This document shows positions 45,629 through 58,400 of a stretch of 64,000 nt of DNA, one piece after another. Position 1 is the first letter of the stretch; every line of letters starts with the position of its first letter. Where the stretch lies: assembly GCF_949987535.1 (NCBI RefSeq), contig NC_080069.1, positions 45,311,269 through 45,375,268 of the forward strand. Direction: 5' to 3'. Made by a program: the position numbers and the translations under genes. The stretch is from Balaenoptera acutorostrata. Taxonomy: Eukaryota > Chordata > Mammalia > Artiodactyla > Balaenopteridae. The notes beneath the pieces were generated by a model. That model had not been told where the DNA came from. It saw only the letters and a program-made list of their open reading frames with translations, and did no database searches.

Positions 45629-46599
45629 AGGGTGAACCTAATATTTGAAATCAAATTTTATACATATTCAACATTTAAAATAAGTTATCGGGTGTCTAAA
45701 ATGCACTCAGTGCATAGGTATAGGGGAAATAATTTTGAAACAGAGAGACATGATCCTGATTTTTGAGAGGTAAAGTTTAATTGGGTAAAAATGGTTTAAA
45801 AATCAAAAAGCCTGGGTAAGGACCTGTATGTGAAAGCTTATAAAATGAGCTTTAGAACTTAACAGTCTAAGTTTTAGGAGCAAATCAAAAATAATGTAAC
45901 ATAACTTCACAATGTTCTTCCCCTTCATTTTTATTATTTGTGTGCTTTTTATTTTCCCTTAAATGCAAGAAAAGATTCTAAAATTCTTTGCAGGTGCTTG
46001 TTTATAGAGAGGATATATACACATGACATAAATCAGTTTACAGATGGCCTTCAATTATTTTAACCAAGGCAATTATTTCAGTTGACTTTTGAACAAATGT
46101 GAAATGATCATAAAACCCACCAGTGGCCAGTGCCCATTACTGAAAGTTTCATTTGGTATTTGAAGATAATACTAAGACTATAAAACCACTAGCTCATTAC
46201 AGCCAATCTAAATGTCTTTCCTATTCTGTGTTTTCTATGCTTATCTAGTCTCTATGCTGAATAGAACTTCTAATGAAAAAAATGTGAATTAGTACAGAGG
46301 CTGAGATTGAATTAGCATCACAGAATCTTCCACTGATGAGCTCTCTAAGGTAAAAAAGAATATGTGACCCAAGTAGCTTTAAGAATATCGTTGGCAGTTC
46401 CAACACTGAAATTCTGAGGGTAGATTCACTTTATTTCCTCAAACCTTAATGTCAGGAAGGGAAAATAGCTCATTTTTGGAGATGGATTGGCAGCATTTGA
46501 AAGACCAGAGTAAATGCATATCCTTCCATTGAATCTATGTATAAGAGAATTGCAGATTACAGAATTGTAATGCAAGATTAGCAAAGATCAATTGTCTTT
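44337..46599. other. Unique AT-rich sequence with one microsatellite
   Basis: No exon, RNA gene or interspersed repeat is recognised. The (TG)n tract at 45583-45627 is listed separately. Confidence 0.45.
45583..45627. repeat. (TG)n microsatellite
   Basis: About 22 uninterrupted GT units, the longest pure dinucleotide run in the window. Confidence 0.95.
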
Positions 46600-46985
46600 G
46601 CTTTCTTTATTCCCTTATTTGGAGAGACAGTTAGTGTATATTTCCCAGTCTCCTTTGCTGTTAGGTGTAGCCGTGTACCTAAGTTCTCATCAGTGAGTCT
46701 GAGTGCTGGTAATCTGAATATGCTTCCTGCCTGGACCGTAAAACACTGTGATGAACTCTCCCTCATACTTTTTCTCCTCTGCCAACTGGATCCAGTTGGA
46801 GATGGGGCCAAGGAGATGGTATAGCCAGAGATGGAAGGAAGCTGGATCCCTGAATTATTTCAGCAAGAAAGGCCACCCTACTGAAGAGAATACACACATG
46901 ATTGTTACATGAGCAAATACTTTTAATTTTGTTAAACCACTCAAATTGTAGAATCTATTTATTATCAATGGAATATTACCAAATA
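46600..46985 (+). mobile_element. Possible MaLR/ERVL-type LTR remnant
   Basis: 'ttcccagtctcctttgctgttaggtgtagccgtgtacctaagttctcatcagtga' and the end 'ttttgttaaaccactcaaattgtagaatctatttattatc' resemble the order of a MaLR LTR in plus orientation ('...tttaagccactg...'). Strongly diverged. Confidence 0.42.
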
Positions 46986-48469
46986 GACTACCCTCACTCA
47001 GTTCAGAAAAATGTCTCTTTTTCAAGGTTAGTATTTATTATTTTTATTATATTCTGAGACTGAGAACTCACAAGATCATGAGATCACAAGATCAGTAATC
47101 AAAAAACAGCTCTAAGTGGTGAGGAAAGTTTTATTTAGTTAAGCCTAGATCTGCTTATTTGTAACATTCACACTGGTTCCAAATGAAAGAATCAATACAA
47201 ATTGCTGTGATTAGTTCAAAACGATTATTTTCGTATCTATCCAACCCTGTTTTCAGGCAGAACAATATTTAACATTTTACCCACCAATTAATATATTTTG
47301 AGCAGATCCTCTATTAAATGCTAGAAGCACAGGGTGACAAAGGCAAACATGACCATGCTTTCATGAGGTTTGCACCCCTGTAGAAGAAAGATATTAAAAC
47401 AAATAATTACTATTTGTTCTATAGGGATTGTACATAAAGAGTGGTTAGGTTTCTAAAACTTATCTGCTTTCATCACCACAATAAAATCATAGATTACACA
47501 GACTAGAAGGTAATACATATTATCTAATCAACTACTGCAATTGGTATGTGAGGGAACTGAGGCCTAATATAGGTACTGGTTACCCTATATTCACTTATAT
47601 TTTTAATCTTTCATTGAAAACTGTATTTATACAATGAAATCATACTGTCAAAGTTATATCAATAAGATAACTTGGATATACTTAACTGAAGCATGTATTT
47701 TATGTGAACTCTATTTTATTAATATTGAGCATTTCTCAGTTCCTTAATGATACTAAAATTTTATTAATAACTTGGTTATAACATATCTATTGAAATGTCA
47801 AATATGTGGGGTTTGACTCATAGTTGTTAGAATTGATTGGATAGTCCATTGTTGATCACCTGGTTTTAGAGTCAGGCCGTTATAGATCTGGCACTAATTG
47901 GTCTTGTTATTTTGGCCAGTATATGTAACTTCTCTTTGACTAGTTTTGTTCTGTTAATAATCCATGGGGATGTAAATTGCATCCATTAGAAATGATTCAG
48001 ATGAAAATAGAAAACTTTAGAAGCTCAAAGAAGAGGAAGCTTATTTATTTAGCTCACATAGCAGGAAGGCTGAGGTAAGCGGCTGCTGGCATCAGATCAG
48101 CATCATCAGCAGTGATGTCATAGCCAGCATTTCCATGATTATCTTCCTACCCCCATGCTGTTTACCTCACTGTCCCCAAATGACCACTGTATCACTTGAC
48201 GTTATTTCTGCCTTCTGTAGAAAGATGAGGGGAGAGTGAATGGCTTTGCCTTATTTATTTATATTTTTTTCAAGGGATGCTATATTCAGGGAATTCCACA
48301 TACCATAGTTTAGCCTGAAGATTTTCACTTGGCTCCAAATGGTTATAAGGATAATGTAAGCTTTATACACTGTTATCCCAAATGAAATCTCAGCTCTGTG
48401 AGTCATAAAAAAATCCGGGGAATGGATATTGGTAAGGCAAGTAGCAATGGCTGATAGAGCAGGGTCCTT
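46986..48469. other. Mostly unrecognised; weak ancient-repeat traces
   Basis: 'attttgagcagatcctctattaaatgctagaagcacagggtgacaaaggc' at 47297-47345 resembles an ancient dispersed repeat. Nothing else is supported. Confidence 0.35.
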
Positions 48470-48580
48470 GCCTTATAGACCCATATGAGAATTCAGTGAG
48501 ATGACAGGAACAAAGCCCTTACCAGAGTGCCCTGAACAGAGTAAACCCTCAGTGCAGCAAGCTATTAACTATTATGATCT
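48470..48580 (+). repeat. MIR SINE 3' part
   Basis: 'gagaattcagtgagatgacaggaacaaagcccttaccagagtgccctgaacagagtaaaccctcag' is the MIR 3' region. Confidence 0.6.
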
Positions 48581-48679
48581 ATCCAGGATCATAGAACTTA
48601 TCAAAATGCTATGTGTTTTAATATTAAGTGTGAATATAAAATATTGATATAAAATACAAATTTCTAAATATCCCCTGTA

Positions 48680-48995
48680 GCACGTGAGAGGATTATACTT
48701 CCCTGTTCTCTTGAAATATGATCAATGAAATATGAGCAGAAGTGACTTGTGCTACTTCTGAGTCGAAGCTTTAAAAGTCAATGTGCAACTTGCCAGGCTT
48801 CTGTTTCCTTCCTTGGCAGACTGGCAGAATTCCAGGTGGATATATGAACCTGGGTCCTGGAGAGAGGGTGATGTGTAGCAGAACGGGCAGCTCCCCAACC
48901 TGAAGTATGAGCAGGGAAACAAGTTTGTGGTTTTAAGCCACTAAGATTTTGGAGTTGTTAATTGGCCATAGCATAGCCCGGCCTGTATTGATTGA
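48680..48995 (+). mobile_element. Possible MaLR/ERVL-type LTR remnant
   Basis: 'gatcaatgaaatatgagcagaagtgacttgtgctacttctgagtcgaagctttaaaagtc' and the end 'ggttttaagccactaagattttggagttgttaattggcc' follow a MaLR-like LTR in plus orientation. No retroviral genes are present. Confidence 0.5.
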
Positions 48996-49029
48996 CACAT
49001 ATTTCATTAAATTATTTTGCTAAATAGGC

Positions 49030-49140
49030 CTTGCTATTTTTGCCCTTTACAAGTGAGGTTATAGAGAGTCAGAAGTTAATGATCTGCCAGGAATCACATA
49101 ACTAGCAAGCAGTGAAATCCAGATTTGTACCCTGGTTTTT
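49030..49140 (+). repeat. MIR SINE core
   Basis: 'ctttacaagtgaggttatagagagtcagaagttaatgatctgccaggaatcacataactagcaagcagtg' follows the MIR core ('ttacagatgaggaaactgaggc...cacacagctagtaagtgg'). Confidence 0.65.
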
Positions 49141-49702
49141 ATGTTTTCACAGGTCATTCTGGTGAGTACTGCTAGCTGGCTTCAGGACAGTAATTGAAAT
49201 GGAAGATGGCTTTAGTATATGAATTCTCACTTTTTATCAGTCATGGACTCAATGTTTCATTTTGTCCTGACAATTTTATGATGACAAGGATCTTTACTGT
49301 TGAGCAGTAAGATAAAAATGAGAAATAAGGCAGCTTAGGATTTATGATTATTTTAATTTTGTTTAAATTTTCTCTATATTTTCTTACCTAAAAATTAGGG
49401 GCCATAGTTCTTAATAGGCTTTCACAAAGTACTTTGAGAATATCATATTAATGATTTATGTCATATAAAATATTTTCATAAGTTTACACCTATTATTCTA
49501 AATTTTAAGTTATGTCCAAACATTAACCATCAAGTTAAAACAATTTATTAACTAAAAAAAAATTACATCTTAAATTCTCAGGTTTTACTTCTATAATTAT
49601 AAAGGACAGGAAGCAAAATAGCAAAAGCAGCATTTATTTTCTTTGCAAACAGAACATATTTTACCTTTTCAGATTAGTAGGAACATTTTCTGGGTTTGGA
49701 TA
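49141..49702. other. No feature recognised
   Basis: AT-rich unique sequence. Confidence 0.45.
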
Positions 49703-50023
49703 CCATTACTAACTTTTTTTTTTTTTTTTTTTTAATTTTTATTTATGGCTGTATTGGGTCTTTGTTTCTGTGCGAGGGCTTTCTCTAGTTGCGGCAAGCG
49801 GGGGCCACTCTTCATCGCGGTGCGTGGGCCTCTCATTATCGCGGCCTCTCTTGCTGCGGAGCACAGGCTCCAGACGCACAGGCTCAGTAATTGTGGCTCA
49901 CGGACCTAGTTGCTCCGCGGCATGTGGGATCTTCCCAGACCAGGGCTTGAACCCATGTCCCCTGCATTGGCAGGCAGATTCTCAACCACTGCGCCACCAG
50001 GGAAGCCCCCATTACTGCCTTTT
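49703..50023 (-). mobile_element. CHR-type SINE, minus strand, with TSD
   Basis: The T-run at 49713-49732 is the tail and the head ends at 50008 ('gcgccaccagggaagcccc'). The duplication 'ccattactaactttt' (49703-49717) against 'ccattactgcctttt' (50009-50023) has two mismatches. Its body closely resembles the copy at 6.5 kb, so both belong to one subtype. Confidence 0.93.
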
Positions 50024-51655
50024 GAGTTTATGGGTGAACACCTAACCTTAAGGGGTTGAATGTTTACTGTATTCACAATCAAACTACCTTTTGTCATACC
50101 TGATTCAGGAGGTATTTTCTAGTTTCAATCAAAATTTTTAGAACTTACCCAATGCCTATTTCCTTAAAGAAAAAGGGAAATTTTTATACCTTTGATTGCA
50201 AGTGATCTCTACTTGAACAAGACTCTCCAGGAAAAAAGAAAAACTGATCATTCATTTAACACACATGGTGAGAGCCTTCTGTGTGCCAAAGATTGTCCTA
50301 GGTACTGAGCATGTAAACAAATATATGAACTGGCTTGTACCCTCAAGTGTAGAGGTGGGGAAAAACAGGTCCAAATATAGTTATGATACCATGTGTTAAG
50401 GGCTACTATGGAAGTACATGCTTAGGGAAAACAGGAATACTCATCTAGGCTTTCCTGAGTCCTAGTAAGCTCTGTGCAAAAGAAAGCATGGGCTACCCTT
50501 TTCAGGAACATGTACATATCATGGATTAAGGTCTGGCAGTATATTAAAATGCCACATTCAGGAAAGTCTAAGAAGTTAATTATAGATGGATCTTAGATTT
50601 CCTGTAGAGGAGTTATTGTAAGTGAAAAAATTTAAGAGAATGACTGGCAAATATAAGGTACTCAGATCATGAAAGCCATATTTTGTTGAATGAGAATGGG
50701 TGCAATTTTGCTTACAGGTAGTGGGTATGCATGCTTTTACACATTGTTCCTACGAACAGATTTGTCTCTCAGAAAGTTTACCTGAGCATCAGTATGAAAG
50801 TTGGATTTGCAGAGAGTAAGGAACAGAGTCTGTGGGACCATTTGAAGTCTGTTCCGAAACTTCAGGTGAGATATAATGGGTTTAGAACAGGGAATATAGA
50901 GAGGAAATGTGAATTGGAGACACAAGTAAGAGAAAATTGAAAGATCTCTATTGTTTTTTCATGGAGTGGAGGAGAGGTTAAAGATGAATCATAGGTTTCT
51001 GATTTAGGTGAGAGGGTGAGTGCTAAGCCATCTACAAGCACAGGAAATACAGAATGAGTCACATGTTTGGGTTAAAGAAGAATGAGTTAAATTTGACATA
51101 TACTGCAATTGACATTCCTACTGGAATATACAGTAGGAAGTTAACTATATAGGTCTGGTTATAATAGTCTGGACCATACATAGGAGATTTATTGTTTTAA
51201 AGATGGCAGGAGAATCACTGATTTTGTGTATGATCAACAGTACAATGAGAAGAGAAAATACGGGGAAAACATGTTTCAAGTAACAGAAAGAAAGGAGATG
51301 ATATAGAAGATTAAGGAGGGTTATACAGGTAGGGAAAGAATTAAGGCAAGTTAATGTTAAGCTGTTAGAAAACTATGTAGCTTCAACAAAGTGTTATTTT
51401 ACCTTTTATTTTTAATAGGAGGGACTTGAGCTTGCATATATGTGAAGGAAAGGAACCAGGAAAGGGTTTAAACCATGTTAGTATTGTTGGTACAGCAAGA
51501 AACATGACGACTTAGAAGGGGATAGGATCTAAAGCTTGGATAAAAGGATGTGAAGACAGAGGAAAGAGGTAGAACGGGTATGGAAACAGGCAATGGTGGT
51601 GGCAGAACATTTAAGACAGCATTATTACCTTTTTTTTGCTATAAAAGCAAAAAAA
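50024..51655. other. Mostly unrecognised; ancient-repeat traces
   Basis: 'gagagccttctgtgtgccaaagattgtcctaggtactgagca' near 50270 and 'atgaatcataggtttctgatttaggtgagagggtgagtgc' near 50983 read as a long, decayed mammalian repeat of a family I cannot name. Paired opposite-strand frames at 50731-51062 are chance. Confidence 0.35.
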
Positions 51656-52647
51656 AGTCATAGACTAATATTAACACAAAATGAAATCAGGTCTAAATTT
51701 AAATCTGAAAATTATAAAAGTTCTGGAAGAACATCAGAGAAAAGTTTTTTGACCTGAGGTTAGGCAGAGATTTCACAGATGCAACACCAAAAGCATGGTC
51801 CATAAAAGAATAGGTTGATAAACTGACATAACTGAAATTACAATTTTCTGCTCTATGACAGACACTGAGAATGAAAAGGTAAGCCACAGACTGGGAGGAA
51901 ACATTTGCAAATCACCTATTTGATAAAAGATGTGTATTCAGAATATAAAAAGAGATCTCAAAGCTCAGTAAAAAGAAAGCAAACAGTCCAGTACAAAATG
52001 CAGGAAAATTGAATAGACACTTCACCCAAGAAGATATACTTTTGGCAAATAAGCACATGAGAAGTTGCTCAATGCCTCTGTCTTAATATAATGCAGATTT
52101 AAAAAACACAGTGACATGCTATTATATATCTAATAGGAAGTCTAAAATTTTTAAAGATTGACAAAACCAATTTTTGGCAAGAATATGGAGCAACTGGAAC
52201 GCTCAAAGACTGCTGGTGGGAATGTAAAATCGTACATAGTTTTGGAAAACAGTTTGGCAGTTTCTTAAAAAGCTAAATATACACCTATCATATGACACAG
52301 CCTTTCTAGTCCTAGATATTTACACAAGATTAAAAATATATATGTATCCATGAAAAGACTTGTAAATAAATATCCACAGAAGCTTTATTTATAGTATTCT
52401 CAACCAGAAAACAATACAAATGTCCAGCAATATGTGAATGGATGAATAAACTGTGGTATATCCACTCAATGGACTATTACTCAGGAGTGAAAAGGAATGT
52501 ATTGATAAAGCAACAACATGGATGTATCTCAAAGAAATAATGTAGAGTGAAAAAAGCCAGACCAAAAAGAGTACATTTCTATAGAATTCTAGAAAATTCT
52601 ACCTAATCTATAGTGGCAGAAAGGTAGGTAGTTGTTGCCTAGTACAT

Positions 52648-53055
52648 TAGTTTGCTAGGGTTGCCCTAACAAAGTACCACAGACTGGGTGGTTTAAACAA
52701 CATAAATTTATTTTTTCAGCATTCTGGAGGCTAGAAGTGTAGGTCAAGTTGTCTGAAGTGTTCATTTCATTCTGAAGCCTCTCACTTTGGCTTGCAGAAG
52801 GCTGCTTCTCCTTCTGTCCTCACATGGTCTTTCCTCTGTGTACACATGGCCTTGCTGTCTCCTTTTGTGTCCAAATTTCCACTTGTTGTAAGGTCACCAG
52901 TCAGGTTGGATTTGGGCCCAACTTAATGGACTCACTGTAACTTAATCATCTCTTTGAAGGCCCTATCTCCAAGTAGAGTTATGTTCTGTGGTATTGCAGG
53001 TTAGGGCTTCAACGTATGAATTTGAGGGAAGGGGCCACAATTCAGCCAGTAACAT
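52648..53055 (-). mobile_element. MLT1-type (ERVL-MaLR) solo LTR in an old L1
   Basis: Left 'cattagtttgctagggttgccctaacaaagtaccacagactgggtggtttaaacaac' and right 'aggttagggcttcaacgtatgaatttgagggaaggggccacaattcagccagtaaca' are its antisense ends. Flanks 'cctag' and 'tctgg' could be a decayed 5-bp target duplication. There is no internal viral region, so it is a solo LTR. Confidence 0.86.
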
Positions 53056-53157
53056 CTGGGGTGGAGGGTAGAGAGAGAGACTTCACAAGGACAGGAGAGA
53101 ATTAGGGGGATGACAGATATGTTAGTTGTCTTGGTTGTGATGATGGACTCATGGTAG

Positions 53158-53159
53158 TA

Positions 53160-53196
<37 letters not shown>

Positions 53197-53199
53197 GTT
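53158..53199. repeat. (TG)n(TA)n microsatellite
   Basis: A GT run followed by ATATATAT within the L1 3' UTR. Confidence 0.9.
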
Positions 53200-53275
53200 A
53201 AAAATTATTAAATTGTGCATTTTAAATATATGCAGTTTATTGTGTGTCAATTATATCTCAATAAAGCTGTCAAAA

Positions 53276-53528
53276 TATGTTAGAAGAGATGTGGATTAAA
53301 CACTGTAAAATATGCTACAACGCAAGAGTACCATTTTAATGTAGCAAGATATATTCCAAGCCAGATGCCAGATATCAGCTATTTTTTTGAGTGACTTTTG
53401 TGGGCAAACCTTTGCTAGTTGAAGATATACAAATCCCTTTCTAAAATCAGAGATCTCACAATCTGATTATGAAGACATTGCATGATGTATAAAAAGATGA
53501 AGTGAGCAGTTTTATCATAAATCAGTTC
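53276..53528. other. Unique spacer before the long L1
   Basis: No feature recognised. Confidence 0.5.
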
Positions 53529-53543
53529 AAAATATTTACTGGA

Positions 53544-54449
53544 GGGGAGATTGGTTCAAGATGGCGGCATAGAAGGATGTACTCTCACTCCCTCTTGCGA
53601 TAGCACCAAAATCACAACTAACTGCTGAACAATCATTGAGAGGAAGACACTGGAACTCACCAAAAAGGATACCCCACATCCAAAGACAAAGGAGAAGCCA
53701 CAATGAGACAGTAGGAGGGGCACAATCAAAATAAAATCAAATCCCATAACTGCTGGGTGGGTGACTCACAAACTGGAGAACACTTACACCACAAAAGTCC
53801 ACCCACTGGAGTAAAGGTTCTGAGCCCCATATCAGGCTTCCGAACCTGGGGGTCCGGCAATGGGAGGAGGAATTCCTAGAGAATCAGACTTTGAAGGCTA
53901 GCAGGATTTGATTGCAGGATTTCGACAGGACTGGGGGAAACAGAGACTCCACCCCTAGAGGGCACACACAAAGTAGTGTGTGCATCAGGACCCAGGGGAA
54001 GGAGCAGTGACCACAAAGGAGACTGAACCAGACCTACCTGCTAGTGTTGGAGGGTCTCCTGAAGAGGTGGGGGGTGGCTGTGTCTCGCCGTGAAGACAAG
54101 GACACTGGCAGCAAATGTTCTAGGAAGTACTCCTTGGCATGAACCCTCCCAGAGTCTGCCATTAGCCCCACCAAAGAGCCCGGGTAGGCTCCAGTGTTGG
54201 GTAGCCTCAGGCCAAACAACCAACAGGGAGGGAACCCAGCCCCACCCATCAGCAGACAAGTGGATTAAAGTTTTACTGAGCTCTGCCCCCCAGAGCAACA
54301 CCCAACTCTACCCACCACCAGGCCCTCCCATCAGGAAACTTGCACAAGCCTTGTAGATAGCCACATCCACCAGAGGGCAGACAGCAGAAGCAAGAAGAAC
54401 TACAATCCTGCAGCATGTGGGAAAAAAACCACATTCACAGATAGATAAG
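53544..54449 (+). promoter_or_regulatory. LINE-1 5' UTR / internal promoter region
   Basis: About 900 bp of GC-richer sequence upstream of ORF1, starting with 'ggggagattggttcaagatggcgg'. The 'aagatggcgg' box at 53558-53567 has the AAGATGGCGG core of YY1 sites, which in L1 5' ends directs the start of transcription (known for L1 generally). Opposing open frames at 54034-54356 are chance products of the GC-rich segment. Confidence 0.7.
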
Positions 54450-55356
54450 ATGAAAAGGCAGAGGGCTATGTACCAGATGAAGGAACAAGATAAACCCGCA
54501 GAAAAACAACTAAATGAAGTGGAGATAGGCAATCACCCAGAAAAAGAATTTAGAATAATGATAGTGAAGATGATCCAGGACCTCGGAAAAGGAATTGAGG
54601 CAAAGATCGAGAAGATGCAAGAAATGTTTAACAAAGATCTAGAAAAATTAAACAACAAACAAACAGAGATGAACAATACAATTACTGAAATGAAAACTAC
54701 ACTAGAAGGAATAAATAGCAGAATAAGTGAGGCAGAAAAACGGATAAGTGACCTGGAAGACAGAATGGTGGAATTCACTGCTACAAAACAGAATAAAGAA
54801 ATAAGAATGAAAAGAAATGAAGACAGGCTACGAGACCTCTAGGACAACATTAAACGCAAAAACGTTCACATTATAGGGGTCCCAGGAGGAGTAGAGAGAG
54901 AGAAAGGACCTGAGAAAATATTTGAAGAGATTATAGTTGAAAACTTCCCTAATATGGGAAAGGAAATAGTTAATCAAGTCCAAGAAGCACAGAGAGTCCC
55001 ATACAGGATAAATCCAAGGAGAAACACACCAAGACATATATTAATCAAACTATCAAAAAATTAAATACAAAGAACAAATATTAAAAGCAGCAAGGGAAAA
55101 ACAACAAATAACACATAAGGGAATCCCCATAAGGTTAACAGCTGATCTTTCAGCAGAAACTCTGCAAGCCAGAAGGGAGTGGCAGGACATATTTAAAGTG
55201 ATGAAGGAGAAAAACCTACAACCAAGATTACTCTACCCAGCAAGGATCTCATTCAGATTCAACGGAGAAATCAAAAGCTTTACAGACAAGCAAAAGGTAA
55301 GAGAATTCAGCACCACCAAACCAGCTCTACAACAAATGCTAAAGGAACTTCTCTAA
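54450..55356 (+). pseudogene. LINE-1 ORF1 (RNA-binding chaperone), broken
   Basis: ORF1p is the trimeric RNA-binding chaperone of L1 ribonucleoprotein particles. The ATG is at 54450. The first 130 residues form a charged coiled coil with heptad-like repeats ('ISEAEKRISDLEDRM'). An in-frame TAG at 54840-54842 ends the first frame just before the RNA-recognition domain. After that stop the frame continues with 'VPYRINPRRNTPRHILIKL' (54996-55052), the conserved RRM/CTD boundary. An extra A in the run near 55055 shifts the frame once more. The C-terminal domain then runs to the expected stop at 55354-55356. An upstream GTG frame beginning at 54417 is not the natural start. Confidence 0.92.
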
Positions 55357-55414
55357 GTGGGAAACACAAGAGAAGAAAAGGACCTACAAAAACAAACCCA
55401 AAACAATTAAGAAA

Positions 55415-58400
55415 ATGGAAATAGGAATATACATATCGATAATTACCTTAAACGTGAATGGATTAAATGCTCCAACCAAAAGACACAGGCTTGCTGAATG
55501 GATACAAAAACAAGACCCATATATATATGCTGTCTACAAGAGACCCACTTCAGACCTAGGAACACATACAGACTGAAAGTGAGGGGATGGAAAAATATAT
55601 TCCATGAAAATGGAAATCAAGAGAAAGCTGGAGTAGCAGTACTCATATCAGATAAAATAGACTTTAAAATAAAGAATGTTATAAGAGACAAGGAAGGACA
55701 CTACATATGTTCAAGGGATCAATCCAAGAAGAAGATATAACAATTATAAATATATATGCACCCAACATAGGAGCACCTCAATACATAAGGCAACGGCTAA
55801 CAGCTATAAAAGAGGAAATCGACAGTAACACAATAATAGTGGGGAACTTAAACACCTCACTTACACCAATGGACAGATCATCCAGACAGAAAATTAATAA
55901 GTAAACACAAGGTTTTAATGACACAATAGAGCAGATAGATTTAATTGATATTTATAGGACGTTCCATCCGAAAACAGCAGATTACACTTTCTTCTCAAGT
56001 GCACATGGAACATTCTCCAGGATAGATCACATCTTGGGTCACAAATCAAGCCTCAGTAAATTTAAGAAAATTGAAATCATATCCAGCATCTTTTCTGACC
56101 ACAATGCTATGAGATTAGAAATCAATTAGAGGGAAAAAAATGTAAAAAACACAAACACATGGAGGCTAAACAATATGTTACTAAATGACCACGAGATCAC
56201 TGAAGAAATCAAAGAGGAAATCAAAAAATGCGTAGAGACAAATGACAATGCAAACACGATGATCCAAAACCTATGGGATGCAGCAAAAGCAGTTCTAAGA
56301 GGGAAGTTTATAGCAATACAATCCTACCTTAAGAAACAACAAACATATCAAATTAACAATATAACCTTACACCTAAAGGAACTAGAGAAAGAAGAACAAA
56401 CAAAACCTAAAGTTAGTAGAAGGAAAGAAATCATAAAGATCAGAGCAGAAATAAATGAAATAGAAACAAAGAAAACAATTGCAAAGATCAATATAACTAA
56501 AAGCTGGTTCTTTGAGAAGATAAACAAAATTGATAAACCATTAGCCAGACTTATCAAGAAAAAGAGGGAGAGGACTCAAATCAATAAAATTAGAAATGAA
56601 AAAGGAGAAGTTACAACAGACACTGCAGAAATACAAAGCATCCTAAGTGACTACTTCAAGCAACTCTATGCCAATAAAATGGACAACCTGGAAGAAATGG
56701 ACAAATTCTTAGAAAGGTATAAACTTCCAAGACTGAACCAGGAAGAAATAGAAAATATGAACAGACCAATCACAAGTAATGAAATTGAAACTGTGATTAA
56801 AAATCTTCCAACAAACAAAAGTCCAGGACCAGATGGCGTCACAGGTGAATTCTAGCAAACATTTAGAGAAGAGCTAACACCCATTCTTCTCAAACTCCTC
56901 CAAAAAATTGCAGAGACGGAACACTCCCAAACTCATTCTACGAGGCCACCATCAGCATGATACCAAAAGCAGAGAGAGATACTACAAAAAAGGAAAATTA
57001 CAGAACAATATCACTGATGAATATACATGTAAAATTCCTCAACAAAATACCAGCAAACAGAATCCAACAACACATTAAAAGGATCATACACCATGATGAA
57101 GTGGGATTTATCCCAGGGATGCAAGGATTCTTCAATATACACTAATCAATCAATGTGATACACCATATTAACAAATTGAAGAATAAAAACCATACGATCA
57201 TCTCAATAGATGCAGAAAAAGCTTTTGACAAAATTCAACACCCATTTATGATAAAAACTCTCCAGAAAGTGGGCATCGAGGGAACCTACCTCAACATAGT
57301 AAAGGCCATATATGACAAACCCACAGCAAACATCATTCTCAATGGTGAAAAACTGAAAGCATTTCCTCTAAGATCAGGAACAAGACAAGGATATCCACTC
57401 TAGCCACTATTTTTCAACATAGTTTTGGAAGTCCTAGCCATGGCAATGAGAGAAGAAAAAGAAATAAAAGGAATAGAAATTGGAAAAGAAGAAGTATAAC
57501 TGTCACTGTTTGCAGATGACATGATACTATACAAAGAGAATCCTAAATATGCCACCAGAAAACTACTAGAGCTGATCAATGAATCTGGTAAAGTTGCAGG
57601 ATACAAACTTAATGCACAGAAATCTCTTGCATTCCTATACACTAATGATGAAAAATCTGAAAGCGAAATTATGGAAACACTCCCATTTACCATTGCAACA
57701 AAAAGAATAAAATACCTAGGAATAAACCTACCTAGGGAGACAAAAGACCTGTATGCAGAAAACTATAAGACACTTATATGATGAAAGAAATTAAAGATGA
57801 TACAAATAGATGGAGAGATATATCATGTTCTTGGATTGGAAGAATCAACATTGTGAAAATGTCTATACTACCCAAAGCAATCTACAGATTCAGTGCAATC
57901 CCTATCAAATTACCAATGGCATTTTTTATGCAACTAGAACAAAAAATCTTAACATTTGTATGGAGACACAAAAGACCCTAAATAGCTAAAGTGGTCTTGA
58001 GGGAAAAAAACGGAGCTGGAGGAATCAGACTCCCTGACTTCAGACTATACTACAAAGCTACAGTAATCAAGACAATATGGTACTGGCACAAAAACAGAAA
58101 TAGATCAGTGGAACAGGATAGAAAGCCCAGAGATAAACCCACGCACCTATGGTCAACTAATGTAGGACAAAGGAGGCAAGGACATACAATGGAGAAAAGA
58201 CAGTCTCTTCAATAAGTGGTGCTGGGAAAACTGGACAGCTACATGTAAGAATGAAAGTAGAACATTCCCTAACACCACACACAAAAATAAACTCAAAATG
58301 GATTAGAGACCTAAATGTAAGACCGGACACTATAAAATTCTTAGAGGAAGACATAGGAAGAACACTCTTTGACATAAATCACAGCAAGATCTTTTTTGAT

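Larger units (their letters stand above)
51660..53275 (+). mobile_element. Old LINE-1 (late ORF2 and 3' UTR), interrupted by an LTR
   Basis: ORF2-derived phrases run from about 51660. They include 'gggaggaaacatttgcaaatcacctatttgataaaagatg', 'ctgctggtgggaatgtaaaatcg' and 'ttactcaggagtgaaaaggaatgtattgat' up to 52640. After the LTR the 3' UTR resumes at about 53056 and ends 'tatgcagtttattgtgtgtcaattatatctcaataaagctgtc'. It is heavily decayed, and the 3' UTR type is L1M. Confidence 0.82.

Noticed and set aside
54034..54356. Overlapping open frames on both strands in GC-rich sequence
   Set aside because: They lie in the L1 5' UTR, where GC-richness lowers stop frequency. There is no family resemblance.
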